Under the pieces are notes generated by a model, which made no database searches, was not told the origin of the DNA, and worked only from the letters and a program-made list of their open reading frames with translations. The translations under genes were made by a program, and so were the position numbers. Below, in pieces: positions 17,015 through 25,982 of a stretch of DNA of 64,000 bases (position 1 is its first letter; each line of letters begins with the position of its first letter). Source of the DNA: Desulfobulbus rhabdoformis (GTDB taxonomy: Bacteria; Desulfobacterota; Desulfobulbia; Desulfobulbales; Desulfobulbaceae); the NCBI RefSeq assembly GCF_016919065.1, contig NZ_JAFFQA010000002.1:1-64000 (forward strand), written 5' to 3'.

Positions 17015-20000
17015 ATGAGCATCTCACGCGAGACATTCGACCCGACCAAGAATTACAAGCGCATCCGTTACCATCAGGATCGCGACCTGCTGGATTCCGA
17101 ACTCAACGAGCAGCAGGACATCATCAACCTGGAGCGGCGCAAGATCGCCGACATCCTGTTCAAGGAAGGCTCCATCATCATGGGCCTCGAGGTCAGCGCG
17201 GCCGCCAACGTCCTGACCCTGGCTCCGGGCGTGGTCTACATCGACGGCCATCTGGAACAGGTGAGCGGCGCGACTCTGACCTATGATCCGGCCACCACCA
17301 GCGGGGCCGATTACGTTTACGTGGAGCTGCTGAAGTACAACTACGGCTACACCCAGGACCCGGCCCTGATCAATCCGGCCACCGGCGAGCCCACCGCCGA
17401 GCGGGAAAAATGGGTTCTCTCCCTCAAGGCGACGGACACCAGCGGCCAGACGCTGCCCAACAACGTGGCCGAGCGCCGGGTGATCCCGATCTACAAGTTC
17501 GACCGCGAGAGCGCCGACGTCACGCCCACGGTGCAGGAGAAGTCCAACCTCTACCTGCGGGATCTGCTGGGCACGCTGCCGGGCAGCCGGATCACCGTCT
17601 CATCGATCACCGAGGACCAGCTCTCCTTCGCCGCCGCCGAGGGACTCAATTCCCTGATTCAGAACCTGGCCGAGCGCACCTTCGACCAGGCCGGAAGCTA
17701 CCTGGTGCGTGGCTTCGACACCTTTATCGGCGGCGTCGACGAAGACAGCGTGGAGGCGATCACCAACGCCGGACGCGCCTACATCCAGGGCTTCCGGCAT
17801 CAGCGCGATCTGCCCACCTCGACCCTGGTGCCCAAATCCATCGCCACCAAGTCGGTGCGCGGCGAGCAGAAGACCTTCGATATCAACAAGCGCCGCTATC
17901 CGGTCAACTCCACCCCGCTCAAGGAGACGACCCAGGTGGAGGCCATCGTCGAGATTACCCGCAACGTCACTCGCGGCTCGGTGGGCGGCGGCGAAGACCT
18001 GCTCGATCCCAATCCCGTAGTGGACATCCTCGAGGTCAGCCAGGGAGCGACCATCTTCCAGGAGGGCGTGGACTGGCAGCAGTCGGGCAACCATGTCGAC
18101 TGGCTCGGCTCCGGTAACGAACCGGCCATCGGCACCACCTACACGGTGCGCTGGACCTACACCAAGCAGATGGTCAAGGGCACCGACTACGTGGACAGCG
18201 GCTGGTTCGGACAGGCCAACCATCCGGCGGCCGGAAACTATTTCTATCTGGTGACCGCCTACAACGCCACCGGCGAGACGGCCTTCAACGCCGCTGCGGT
18301 CGTTGCCCGGGCCACCACCGCCGGGGAGATGAACAAGCTCTCCTGGCTACCGGTCAGCGGCGCGACCGGCTATCGCGTCTACCGGGCCGCCACCAACGGC
18401 GCACGCACCGACTACAAGCGACTGATGGAACTGGGCAGCGAGGCGCTCTCCTATGTCGATGACGGCGTCGAGGAGATCGGCACCGCTTCGCCTCCGGCCA
18501 CCAACACGGCCGGACTCACCATGTCGCCGGTCCAGCTCGAGCTGGGCAACCTCAACGTGATCAACTTCGGCCGAGGCAGCCTCGGCGACCAACCGGTGAA
18601 CGGCTCCAACTGCAGCCTGGACTACGACTATTACCTCGGCCGCCGCGACATCGTTTACGCCACCACCACCGAGATCAAGCGGCTCGAAGGGGCTCCGGCG
18701 GATTTCCCGAAGCTGCCCATCGTCCCGGAAAACGCCCTGGGGCTGTGCAGCATCGACTGCCCGCCCAACTCCACCGACATGGAGATCCGCAACTTCGGCC
18801 TGACCCGCATCACCATGGACCAGATCCACGACATCATTCAGGACGTCGAGGACCTGAAATACAACGATGCCCAGTACCAGATGAACAACGAGCTGCAGAA
18901 CCGGGACGCCCAGACCAAGAAAGGCATCTACTCGGACGACTTCTCGAACACCGCCCAGTCGGACATCTACCACGCCGAATGGGACGCCCGGGTGAACGAG
19001 ATTGCTCGCTTCGTCGCGCCGGACCGCATTCCGCACTCCACCGTGCTCTCGGTCGATCAGGCGGGCAGCAACGCGAGCTTCTTCGGCAGCCTGGCGCTGC
19101 TGCCGGGCAACGAGACCGTGCTGGTGGAGCAGAACGACTGGTCCGAGGAGCGCAACATCAACCCCTACGCGGTGTTCGACAAGCCCCCGGCCATGCTGCA
19201 GATCACGCCCAACCTCGGGCGGCGCGGCCAGACCGGCATCGCCGTCACCGGCATCAACTTCACCCCGAGCAAGTCCGGCATCGTGCTGCGCTGCGACGGC
19301 CAGGTGATGGCCAGCAACCTGATCAGCGACGAGGCCGGTCGGGTCAGCGCCTCCTTCACCATTCCGACCAACGCCCGCAACGGCAACCGCATCGTGGAGA
19401 TGGCCGACGGCGTCTACTCGGCCCGGGCCAGCCTGCAGATTAACGATCCGCTGGTCATCACCCGCATCGAGCGCATCATCGAGAACCGCATCATCCGCGT
19501 GCCCGTGGTGCAGGTGGTCTGGCGCACTCAGACCATCTTCGTACCCCGCGATCCGCTGGCCCAGACCTTCAGTTTCACCCAAAACCAGGTGATCTCCAGC
19601 ATCGGGCTGCAGTTCACCGCCAGGGACCCGAGCATCCCGGTCACCGTGCAGATTCGCGGCGTCACCACCGGTCTGCCCAACGGCGTAGTGTTCGCCGAGA
19701 AGGTGCTGGCCCCGAACGAGATCAGCCTGAGCGGCGAGACCCGCATTCGCTTCGACGACCCGTTCTACGCCGAGGCCAACACCAGCTATTCCGTGGTGCT
19801 GCTGACCAACAGCACCAATTACAAGGTCCGCACCGCCACCCTCGGCAAGATGGGCCGCTGGGGCATCATCACCCGGCAGACCTACATGGAGGGCGTGCTG
19901 CTGGAGAGCTCCAACGCCGAGACCTGGACGCCGCTCAACGGCTCCGACCTGGCGATGAAAATCTACGGCTACAACTTCCAGTCCGAGGGGATGATCCGCT

Positions 20001-20563
20001 TTCAGCCGATCACCGGCGTGCAGTTCTCCGACATCAACCTCGACGAATACTCCGCCATCCCCCAGAGCACCGCCCTCGATTGGGAATACTCCACCGACGG
20101 CGGCGTGACCTGGGACGCCATGGTTCCCGCCGAGGAGGAACGGCTGCCTAACCTCGCTACCCGGGTCCAGATCCGCGTGCGTCTGAGCAGCTCGCTTTCC
20201 AACGACACCCCGGCCATCAACTTCCGCGACGTCAACCTGGTGGGCTACCTCAACAAGACCACCGGGGCCTACCTGAGCCGCGAGAACGAGCTGACCCAGG
20301 GGGTGGAATCGACCAAGGCCTATGTGCAGATGCAAATCCCCAGCGGCACCACCCTGCAATGGTTCGCCAGCAACGACGGCGGACTGACCTGGGAAGCGAT
20401 GACCATCCAGGAGACCCGGCCCATCGACGAGAACTGGACCGAGTACACACTGGTGCGCGCCTTCACCGACAACACCGGCAACAAGGTCCGCTACAAGGCC
20501 GAGATGACCGGAACGCCGCTGATCTACCCGCGCATCCATTCGCTGGGCGCGACCCTGAGCTAA
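17015..20563 (+). CDS. Large tail fibre/adhesin with DUF4815 N-terminal domain
   Basis: A 1182-residue protein, the largest complete gene of the tail module. The first ~330 residues match DUF4815 (FDPTKNYKRIRYHQDRDLLDS, QQDIINLERRKIADIL), which is typical of tail fibre/spike proteins. Residues ~410-500 form a fibronectin-III-like module (YFYLVTAYNATGETA, VSGATGYRVYRAATNG). Residues ~725-810 look like an IPT/TIG Ig-like fold (ITPNLGRRGQTGIAVTGINF). Two beta-rich C-terminal domains follow. It very likely forms the receptor-binding fibre. Ribosome site TGGAGG. Confidence 0.75.
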   Translation: MSISRETFDPTKNYKRIRYHQDRDLLDSELNEQQDIINLERRKIADILFKEGSIIMGLEVSAAANVLTLAPGVVYIDGHLEQVSGATLTYDPATTSGADYVYVELLKYNYGYTQDPALINPATGEPTAEREKWVLSLKATDTSGQTLPNNVAERRVIPIYKFDRESADVTPTVQEKSNLYLRDLLGTLPGSRITVSSITEDQLSFAAAEGLNSLIQNLAERTFDQAGSYLVRGFDTFIGGVDEDSVEAITNAGRAYIQGFRHQRDLPTSTLVPKSIATKSVRGEQKTFDINKRRYPVNSTPLKETTQVEAIVEITRNVTRGSVGGGEDLLDPNPVVDILEVSQGATIFQEGVDWQQSGNHVDWLGSGNEPAIGTTYTVRWTYTKQMVKGTDYVDSGWFGQANHPAAGNYFYLVTAYNATGETAFNAAAVVARATTAGEMNKLSWLPVSGATGYRVYRAATNGARTDYKRLMELGSEALSYVDDGVEEIGTASPPATNTAGLTMSPVQLELGNLNVINFGRGSLGDQPVNGSNCSLDYDYYLGRRDIVYATTTEIKRLEGAPADFPKLPIVPENALGLCSIDCPPNSTDMEIRNFGLTRITMDQIHDIIQDVEDLKYNDAQYQMNNELQNRDAQTKKGIYSDDFSNTAQSDIYHAEWDARVNEIARFVAPDRIPHSTVLSVDQAGSNASFFGSLALLPGNETVLVEQNDWSEERNINPYAVFDKPPAMLQITPNLGRRGQTGIAVTGINFTPSKSGIVLRCDGQVMASNLISDEAGRVSASFTIPTNARNGNRIVEMADGVYSARASLQINDPLVITRIERIIENRIIRVPVVQVVWRTQTIFVPRDPLAQTFSFTQNQVISSIGLQFTARDPSIPVTVQIRGVTTGLPNGVVFAEKVLAPNEISLSGETRIRFDDPFYAEANTSYSVVLLTNSTNYKVRTATLGKMGRWGIITRQTYMEGVLLESSNAETWTPLNGSDLAMKIYGYNFQSEGMIRFQPITGVQFSDINLDEYSAIPQSTALDWEYSTDGGVTWDAMVPAEEERLPNLATRVQIRVRLSSSLSNDTPAINFRDVNLVGYLNKTTGAYLSRENELTQGVESTKAYVQMQIPSGTTLQWFASNDGGLTWEAMTIQETRPIDENWTEYTLVRAFTDNTGNKVRYKAEMTGTPLIYPRIHSLGATLS

Positions 20564-20575
20564 GGAGGCATGGCT

Positions 20576-20833
20576 ATGATCGTTCGACGCACAGGCGGCC
20601 TGACCGAGTTCATTCCCTCGCCGCAGGAGAAACGCGACGGGCTGATCCGCGACCACGCCCTGGGCCTGCTGGAGAATCTGCACCAGCGCCTGGCGCGGTT
20701 GGAGCGGGCTTCGGGTCTGCCACCCGACGAAGCGAAGGCCTTCGTGGCGCTGCTGACGCGGATGCGGGCCGATGAGTTGCGCAATCTGGAATTGCACACC
20801 AGCCTTATTACCGGAGAAACCGCCTCCGGCTGA
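20576..20833 (+). CDS. Small helical protein ending the tail operon
   Basis: An 85-residue protein with AAGGAGG seven bases before ATG 20576; an ATG at 20570 would be too close. It is mostly helical and charged (DGLIRDHALGLLENLHQRLARL), probably a coiled coil. It is the last gene before a perfect inverted repeat that may terminate the operon. It could be a fibre-assembly helper, but no family is recognised. Confidence 0.55.
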   Translation: MIVRRTGGLTEFIPSPQEKRDGLIRDHALGLLENLHQRLARLERASGLPPDEAKAFVALLTRMRADELRNLELHTSLITGETASG

Positions 20834-20858
20834 CCCTGCTCATTGCCAACGCCAACCC

Positions 20859-20896
20859 AGAAACCCCGGATACGGCCAGCCCTGTCCGGGGTTTCT
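20859..20896 (+). terminator. Perfect 12-bp inverted repeat, probable end of tail operon
   Basis: AGAAACCCCGGA (20859-20870) and its exact complement TCCGGGGTTTCT (20885-20896) enclose a 14-base loop, 25 bases after the last tail gene. There is no following T-run, so a factor-assisted or bidirectional stop is more likely than a classic intrinsic terminator. The remaining gap to 21083 holds no gene; I see only a small AGGCT-GAAA-AGCCT hairpin in it. Confidence 0.55.
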
Positions 20897-21083
20897 GCCG
20901 TCTGTGCACAGCCCAAACCGGCGCAACTCGCAAGTCATTGAAAATAAACGTGTTAAATGTCTGCTTCGGCTGTTCTTCTACTTGATTTGTGTCCGGAAAG
21001 AAGCATTCATTCATGGTGTAAGCGGAGGCTGAAAAGCCTTGCCAGACAACGACTTAGAAGCGCCATGAACGACGGAGGCACGC

Positions 21084-22043
21084 ATGAACCTGAATGAGAT
21101 CCAGTACGGCATCGAGATCGAGACCGTAAAACGCACCCGGGAACAGATCGTCTGGGCCATCCACTCGGTGGTGGGCGGCACGGTCCGCCATGTCGGCATC
21201 CCCAGCAACTACGACCCCTGGGAGGTCGAGGACCTGCGCGGCCGCGTCTGGAAGGTGGTGGGGGACGCCTCCCTGACCAGCGTCCCGGCCCATCTGCGGG
21301 CAGAGGTGGTCAGCCCAGTGCTCGGCTACGACGACATCCCGCAACTGCAGGAGGTGGTCCGGGCCATCCGCCGCGCCGGTGGCAAGATCAACAGCCAGTG
21401 TGGCATCCACATCCATATCGACGCCGCGTCCTTCGACGGCAGGCACCTGGGTAACCTGGCCAAGATCGTCTACAAGCAGGAGCCGCTGATCCTCCACGCC
21501 CTCGGCATCAGCCGCGACCGGCTGGGCCGCTATACCCGGCCGGTCAGCGACGAGCTGATCCAGCGCATCGAACAGCATCGCCCCCGCACCAAGGACCAGC
21601 TCAACCGCATCTGGTACGGCTACCACAACCGCCAGCCCCAGCACTACGACAACAGCCGCTACCACGGGGTCAACCTGCACAACGTCTGGTACCGGGGCAC
21701 GGTGGAGTTCCGCTGGTTCGAGGCGACCCTCCACGCGGGACGGATTAAGGCCTACCTGCAATTCTGCCTCGCGGTGGCCGCCAAGGCGCTCAACGGTCGG
21801 GCCGCCTCCAGCCGCAAGCGGGACTTCGATCCCCAGAGCGCCAAGTACGACTTCCGCGTCTTCCTGCTCCATCTCGGCCTGATCGGCGACGAGTTCAAGA
21901 CCGCCCGCAAGCATCTGATGGCCAACATGCCCGGCGATGCCGCTTTCAAGAACGGACGACCCAAACCGGAGGACGTCCTTCAGGACGAAACAACCACCAC
22001 TCTCACCAACGAGGCCGGGCAAGTTCCCGGCCTCACTGTTTAA
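21084..22043 (+). CDS. Amidoligase (glutamine-synthetase-fold, Amidoligase_2 family)
   Basis: A 319-residue protein of the GS-like amidoligase group, which uses ATP to join an amine to a carboxylate. Key motifs are QYGIEIETV near residue 7, [12 protein letters not shown] near 112 (metal and nucleotide ligands) and [13 protein letters not shown] near 213. Phage-borne members occur next to class II amidotransferases and AIG2-like cyclotransferases, and are predicted to make or conjugate small peptides or modify proteins or wall peptides (Iyer, Aravind and colleagues). The same neighbours are present here. Ribosome site CGGAGG. The substrate is unknown. Confidence 0.82.
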   Translation: MNLNEIQYGIEIETVKRTREQIVWAIHSVVGGTVRHVGIPSNYDPWEVEDLRGRVWKVVGDASLTSVPAHLRAEVVSPVLGYDDIPQLQEVVRAIRRAGGKINSQCGIHIHIDAASFDGRHLGNLAKIVYKQEPLILHALGISRDRLGRYTRPVSDELIQRIEQHRPRTKDQLNRIWYGYHNRQPQHYDNSRYHGVNLHNVWYRGTVEFRWFEATLHAGRIKAYLQFCLAVAAKALNGRAASSRKRDFDPQSAKYDFRVFLLHLGLIGDEFKTARKHLMANMPGDAAFKNGRPKPEDVLQDETTTTLTNEAGQVPGLTV

Positions 22044-22054
22044 GGAGGTGCCCA

Positions 22055-22576
22055 ATGAAAATCCTGCTCCGCTCCACCACGCTGGACGGCGAACCGATCC
22101 CCGGCAGCGGGGAAATGCTGCAGGCCGCCGACGGCCTCGGAGTTATCGAGCTGATGCGCGGCCAGACGCCGTTTACCGCCAGCCGAGCGCCCCGGGACTA
22201 CATGACCGAGGTGCTCTCAGGCATCGAAGGTGGGCCATGCCAGCCGCTGCCGGAGGACACCGCCGCTGCGGCGGCCGAGTTTCTTACCCGTCTGGCCCGG
22301 CACAGTCTGATCGAGTTTCTGCCCGACGACAAGGCCAGCGATCCCTGGCCGGAACGTTTCCTTGAAGCCCTGGAGACGGTGCGGCTCTCCGGGCGCACCA
22401 ACATGCTCGACCACCAGGAGGTGACCCAGCTGACCGCCGAGATGGGTTACCCGGAGGTGGCCAAGTGGCTAGCGGACCACCGGCGCGAATACGCGGCCTT
22501 CGTCCTCGAAGGGACGAGACCGCTCGGCAAGAACTACGGCGGCAAGGAGGACCCGGTTCCATGTGCGGACAAGTAG
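22055..22576 (+). CDS. DUF5049-containing protein
   Basis: A 173-residue protein with AAGGAGG ten bases before its start. The last ~60 residues match DUF5049: an ERFLEALETVRLSGRTNMLD segment followed by WLADHRREYAAFVLEG. The N-terminal half is acidic, with no clear match. DUF5049 proteins accompany phage amidoligase/amidotransferase genes, so it may be a substrate carrier or regulator of that system; that is inference. Its end overlaps the next gene by 16 bases. Confidence 0.6.
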   Translation: MKILLRSTTLDGEPIPGSGEMLQAADGLGVIELMRGQTPFTASRAPRDYMTEVLSGIEGGPCQPLPEDTAAAAAEFLTRLARHSLIEFLPDDKASDPWPERFLEALETVRLSGRTNMLDHQEVTQLTAEMGYPEVAKWLADHRREYAAFVLEGTRPLGKNYGGKEDPVPCADK

Positions 22577-23340
22577 GCATCATCTTCGGACGCAAGCGCA
22601 GACGGCCCGACGAGCGGGATTACCTGCGCGAGGTCTTCATCCGCATGCTGCTGCACAGCGAGGAGCGCGGCCCGCACGCCTCCGGTCTGGCCTGGCTCAA
22701 GACCGACGGCAGCCACCGCATCTTCAAGCGGCCGATGCGGGCGCACGAGCTGGTGTACGAAAAACCGTTCCAGGAGCTGCTCGGGCAGGTCGACAACGAG
22801 ACCACCATCCTGATGGGCCACACCCGCTGGCGCACCCGGGGCAATGAGTTCAACAACCGCAACAACCATCCCATCCGGGCCGGGATCGTCATCGGCACCC
22901 ACAACGGCACCATCTACAACGCCGATTACCTGTTCCGCCGCCTTAGGCTGCCGCGCTACGCCGAAGTGGACAGCGAGCTGATCTTCCGTCTGGCCGACCG
23001 CTTCGCGCCCGAAGGCCCCATCGACCAGGAGGGGATGAAGAAGGCGCTCGCCCTCTGTCGCGGCCAGATGAGCGCCGTGCTGGCCTCACGCCTCGACCCC
23101 GGCACCATCACCGTGCTCAAGGGCAACAAGCCGCTCTGCCTGCGTATCCACCGCCAGCATCGGGTGGTGCTCTACGCCTCGGACGACGCCTTTATTGACT
23201 TTGCCGTGGACAACGAGAAGGGCTGGCGCGAGCTGGAGGTGCCGCCCATGACCATGCTCACCATCCGCCACGAGGATGTGCGGGCCATCGAAAACAGCGA
23301 ATTCCGCTTCATCCCCCAGGAGCGCAAAGGGACGAGCTGA
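22561..23340 (+). CDS. Class II glutamine amidotransferase
   Basis: A 259-residue N-terminal-nucleophile amidotransferase. Met1 is followed by Cys2, the catalytic nucleophile, in MCGQVGIIFG. Other family elements are RGPHASGLAW, GHTRWRTRG (the glutamine-binding Arg loop), THNGTIYNAD (oxyanion Asn-Gly) and EVDSELIF. It would release ammonia from glutamine, or act as an amide hydrolase, for the amidoligase pathway encoded just upstream. It is a stand-alone domain, as in phage amidoligase clusters. Confidence 0.82.
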   Translation: MCGQVGIIFGRKRRRPDERDYLREVFIRMLLHSEERGPHASGLAWLKTDGSHRIFKRPMRAHELVYEKPFQELLGQVDNETTILMGHTRWRTRGNEFNNRNNHPIRAGIVIGTHNGTIYNADYLFRRLRLPRYAEVDSELIFRLADRFAPEGPIDQEGMKKALALCRGQMSAVLASRLDPGTITVLKGNKPLCLRIHRQHRVVLYASDDAFIDFAVDNEKGWRELEVPPMTMLTIRHEDVRAIENSEFRFIPQERKGTS

Positions 23341-23351
23341 TTGATGATCTC

Positions 23352-23372
23352 GGATTGCGGACTGCGGATTAC
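23352..23372 (+). repeat. Left heptamer array (three GGATTNN units)
   Basis: GGATTGC, GGACTGC and GGATTAC follow each other without gaps at 23352-23372, just after the amidotransferase stop. The right-hand array at 23749 has the same heptamer in inverted orientation, so the two arrays bracket the four-helix-bundle gene as imperfect inverted ends. Confidence 0.55.
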
Positions 23373-23722
23373 TTGCGGGAGCGGGCGGTTTTTATGGAGG
23401 CGACGACCATGGAAAGGATTTCATTTGCTTCGTTTTTCAGATCGGTCAAGCGCTTCTCGTTCATTAAACCGGCTTCGGCGATCAGCTCCATCCAGTAGAT
23501 GGATTCATCGCATTCTTCCTCGACGATGGCCATCTTAGCGATGAAGTCGGCAGGGGATTTGGCGCGGCAGGAGGCCCGATAGTTCGCGCCAACCGAGGTG
23601 CCACAGCGGAGCAACTGGTTTCCAATAACTTTCGCGGTCTGGTTTTTCGGCAACGCTTCCACCAACCGGATCACCCTGATCGCGAAAGTTTTGGTTCTGT
23701 TTTTGAACTCATCAGCATTCAT
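23369..23722 (-). CDS. Four-helix-bundle protein (23S rRNA intervening-sequence protein family)
   Basis: About 117 residues of the S23/IVP four-helix-bundle family. Hallmarks are FAIRVIRLVEALP, the GNQLLRCGTSVGANYRA segment, and EEECDESIYWMEL. Members are found in rRNA intervening sequences, and relatives (Avd) assist diversity-generating retroelements. Most stand-alone copies have no known function. The ATG at 23722 (MNADEFK) fits the family start; frames allow 23740 or 23746. It is the only minus-strand gene in this module and splits the amidotransferase from the AIG2-like gene, so it is probably an insertion. Confidence 0.75.
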   Translation of the reverse strand: MNADEFKNRTKTFAIRVIRLVEALPKNQTAKVIGNQLLRCGTSVGANYRASCRAKSPADFIAKMAIVEEECDESIYWMELIAEAGLMNEKRLTDLKNEANEILSMVVASIKTARSRK

Positions 23723-23733
23723 GGAGGCAACAT

Positions 23734-24220
23734 ATGACATTTTCATTCAATCCTCAATCCGAAATCCCCAATCCGCAATTGTTTCGGCTCTTCGTCTACG
23801 GGACCCTGAAGCGCGGGTTCCGGAATCATGACCGTTTCTGCCGGGGCGTTCTGGATATCCGGGAAGCCGTGGTCCGCGGCCGCCTTTACGAAATGCACTC
23901 GGGTATCCCCGTCCTGCAGGTCCCGGATGAAGACATCCTCGCCCACGGCGCTTCGGACGCTTTGGCCGACGTTGGCCACACAGGCGCGCCTTTCCGAACA
24001 GTTGGCCTCATACTCCGAACCGGCCCTGCAAAGCGCCACAGCGGACGACTGGGGCCGCGTGTACGGGGAGCTTCTCACCTTCAACGATCCCGAGTCCCGC
24101 CTGCCCGCCATCGACCGCCTGGAGGGGTTCCGCCCGGGTGACAAAAGTCTCTACAGACGAGTTCTCCTGCCGGTAATTATCATCGACATGATTCAACCCG
24201 CATGGCTTTATATTGGAAAA
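23734..24220 (+). pseudogene. Gamma-glutamylcyclotransferase (AIG2-like), frameshifted and truncated
   Basis: The first frame encodes LFVYGTLKRGFRNHDRF, the substrate-binding loop of GGCT/AIG2 proteins, up to about 23965. Homology then continues in another frame (WGRVYGELLTFNDPE, IDRLEGFRPGD, LYRRVLLPV) to the boundary of the insertion sequence at 24221. A frameshift near 23965-23985 is therefore needed. The N-terminal codons come from the right heptamer array, so the original start may also be lost. An intact copy would cleave gamma-glutamyl amides and is the usual third partner of phage amidoligase/amidotransferase pairs. Confidence 0.72.
23749..23776 (-). repeat. Right heptamer array (four units, inverted)
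   Basis: On the plus strand AATCCTC, AATCCGA, AATCCCC and AATCCGC lie back to back (23749-23776). On the minus strand these read as GGATT heptamers, the same unit as the left array but facing it. The period of seven bases is exact across all four units. Confidence 0.55.
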
Positions 24221-25259
24221 TGCCTATTGACTTAGTTCATAATCAAATCTTTGGTTTGCGCCAGTTGGGAGTACGTAATTGTTTCAGCGGAAGCGCACGC
24301 CTTTATGAGGCGATCAAAAAGTTCTCTTTCCCAAAAACGTCGATTGAACCTATAGCAAATCTCGGATAGGTAAGATTGCAAATGTTTTTCGGAGACACCT
24401 CGGTGAGCACCTCGTATTACGGCTTTAGCATTGGAAATAACCCGGTGGACCCAAGGAAGAAGCCTTCCAGCAGCTTTGGGATCTCGAAGAACAACTTTGT
24501 AATGAGACAAGTTGGTTCCTTTTATCGCTTTTCCATAAGATCGCCAACCATCAGTACGGATGGCTTCCAGAAGATCTTTGCTTTCTTCTGTCGTCGGTCC
24601 GTAGCCAAGTCTTTCCAAGAAGCCCTGAATGGTACTTGCCGAAGCATTATCAACTACCTGCATATGTGCAAAGCCAGGCTTCTCTTCCCCTCGGAGATCC
24701 CGGTAAAGAGAGCACACAACACCGTGCTCTTCCGCTCACTCCCTCGGCCTCTCCTGCGACCTTTTGGTCCAAAAAACGAATCATCCATTTCTACCAGGCC
24801 GGCAAGAGTGTATCCGGCGTCGCGATCCGCCATCGCCTTACGAACCTTATGGGCCATCAACCATGCGGTCTTATAATCTCTGATTTCCAATACCCGCTGC
24901 ATCTCAGATATCGACACCCCTACTTTGTCCATGGCCATGTGATACACGAGCCAATACCATTTGAGCAAAGGTGTGCGAGTTTTATGGAATATCGTTCCTG
25001 CGGTCAGACTGATTTTTGCACGGCACGACTTGCAATCCAAAATATTTCTCGTGCTAATAAACCAAGTTTCTCCATGTCCGCATCTGGGACATCTGAAACC
25101 ATCGGGCCACCTTATTTCTCGAAGGTGCCGAGCGCAGGCTTCCTCAGTGGAAAATTCCTTCTGAAATTCCAGCAAGCCGCGCTCCCTATATCTCTTGGCC
25201 ATGTGAGTACCCCCAACAATTCGAGGATACATTCTCATTATGAACTAAGTCCATAGGCA
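24221..25259. mobile_element. IS1595-type insertion sequence
   Basis: A ~1.04-kb element. Its ends are inverted repeats of 23 bases with one mismatch: the left end begins TGCCTATTGACTTAG (24221) and the right end, read inward from 25259, begins TGCCTATGGACTTAG. The sequence inside encodes an IS1595-type transposase on the minus strand that fills the element. Outside the ends TATATTGGAA (24209-24218) and TATATCGGAA (25260-25269 region) are similar and may reflect a decayed target duplication. I cannot confirm an exact one. The insertion cuts off the end of the AIG2-like gene. Confidence 0.75.
24232..25202 (-). pseudogene. IS1595-family transposase, frameshifted
   Basis: The N-terminal frame (from ATG 25202, MAKRYRERGLLEFQKEF) carries the family zinc ribbon (CPRCGHGETW and CKSCRAK) and the first catalytic Asp in VEMDDSFFGPKGRRRG. 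Near 24700 homology shifts to another frame, which begins around SLYRDLRGEEKPGFAHMQVV and holds the second Asp (IRTDGWRSYGK) and the C-terminal RFNRRFWER helix. Together about 320 residues are present, the normal size. The shift lies in a CT-rich stretch. I see no clear slippery heptamer, so decay rather than programmed frameshifting is the simpler reading. Confidence 0.75.
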
Positions 25260-25275
25260 TATATCGGAATTATGA

Positions 25276-25319
25276 TTGACAACAAAACGTCGTGTTCTAT
25301 AATATGACGTCATGTTATA
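25276..25319 (+). promoter_or_regulatory. TetR-operon promoter with 22-bp palindromic operator
   Basis: TTGACA (25276-25281) and TATAAT (25298-25303) form a near-consensus promoter with a 16-base spacer. The -10 box is the left end of a 22-bp palindrome (25298-25319) centred on ATGACGTCAT (25304-25313) with one mismatched pair. A regulator bound there would block the promoter. The downstream gene encodes a TetR-type repressor, so autorepression of the whole efflux operon is the natural inference. Confidence 0.65.
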
Positions 25320-25361
25320 TTTTTGTTGAGTTCAACTCGAAAAGTGTGCGGAGGTCAGATG

Positions 25362-25982
25362 ATGGAAAAGAAAAAGCTTTCAAAACGAGAAATGAATAAA
25401 TTACGGCATCGTCGGCAGATGCTTGCTGCCGCACTCAAGCTTTTCTCGGAGAAGGGGTACCACAACGTCTCCATGCACGAGATCGCGAAAAGAGCCGAGT
25501 TTGCCATCGGTACGCTTTACAAGTTCTTCAAAAACAAAGAAGACCTCTATAAGTCCCTCATGATGGAAAAGGCAGCGGAATATCACCATACCCTGAGCGA
25601 AGTCCTTTCACGGGAAGGTGACGTCCTGACTATTCTCAAAGACTACATTTCCGCTAAAGCGGGTATCTTTGCTGATGACGTTGCCACGTTGCGGCTCTAT
25701 TTTGCTGAAACCCGGGGTGCGAGTTTCAACATCAAGGCTGGCCTTGATCAGGACATTCGCAAGCTTTATGACGAATTGCTAGAGCAACTGGCTTCGACAC
25801 TGGAAAAAGGCATCCGCGAAAATGTGCTTCGGAATCTAACTCCCTACTATATGGCCGTGGCCTTAGAAGGGTTCACCAACGCTTTTCTCTTCTGCTGGTT
25901 CCAGGACCCGGAGCGACATTCATACGAGGCGAACATCCCGGTGATGAGGGACATGTTTCTCAAAGGAGTCTTGGCCGAATGA
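25362..25982 (+). CDS. TetR/AcrR-family transcriptional regulator
   Basis: A 206-residue repressor. The helix-turn-helix spans residues ~15-60: MLAAALKLFSEKGYHNVSM, EIAKRAEFAIGTLYKFFKNK and EDLYKSLM are typical TetR_N motifs. The C-terminal ligand domain is all helical. ATG 25362 (or 25359) is preceded by GGAGG. It is the first gene of an eight-gene operon and overlaps the outer-membrane protein gene by ATGA, so its level tracks that of the pump. The palindrome over its promoter is the probable target. The ligand is unknown. Confidence 0.85.
   Translation: MEKKKLSKREMNKLRHRRQMLAAALKLFSEKGYHNVSMHEIAKRAEFAIGTLYKFFKNKEDLYKSLMMEKAAEYHHTLSEVLSREGDVLTILKDYISAKAGIFADDVATLRLYFAETRGASFNIKAGLDQDIRKLYDELLEQLASTLEKGIRENVLRNLTPYYMAVALEGFTNAFLFCWFQDPERHSYEANIPVMRDMFLKGVLAE

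Noticed and set aside
23352..23776. CRISPR array
   Set aside because: The seven-base units are contiguous, with no spacers, and no cas genes occur in the window.
24650..24720. Programmed -1 frameshifting in the IS transposase
   Set aside because: The overlap region is CT-rich but lacks a clear slippery heptamer and a downstream stem; simple decay fits as well.
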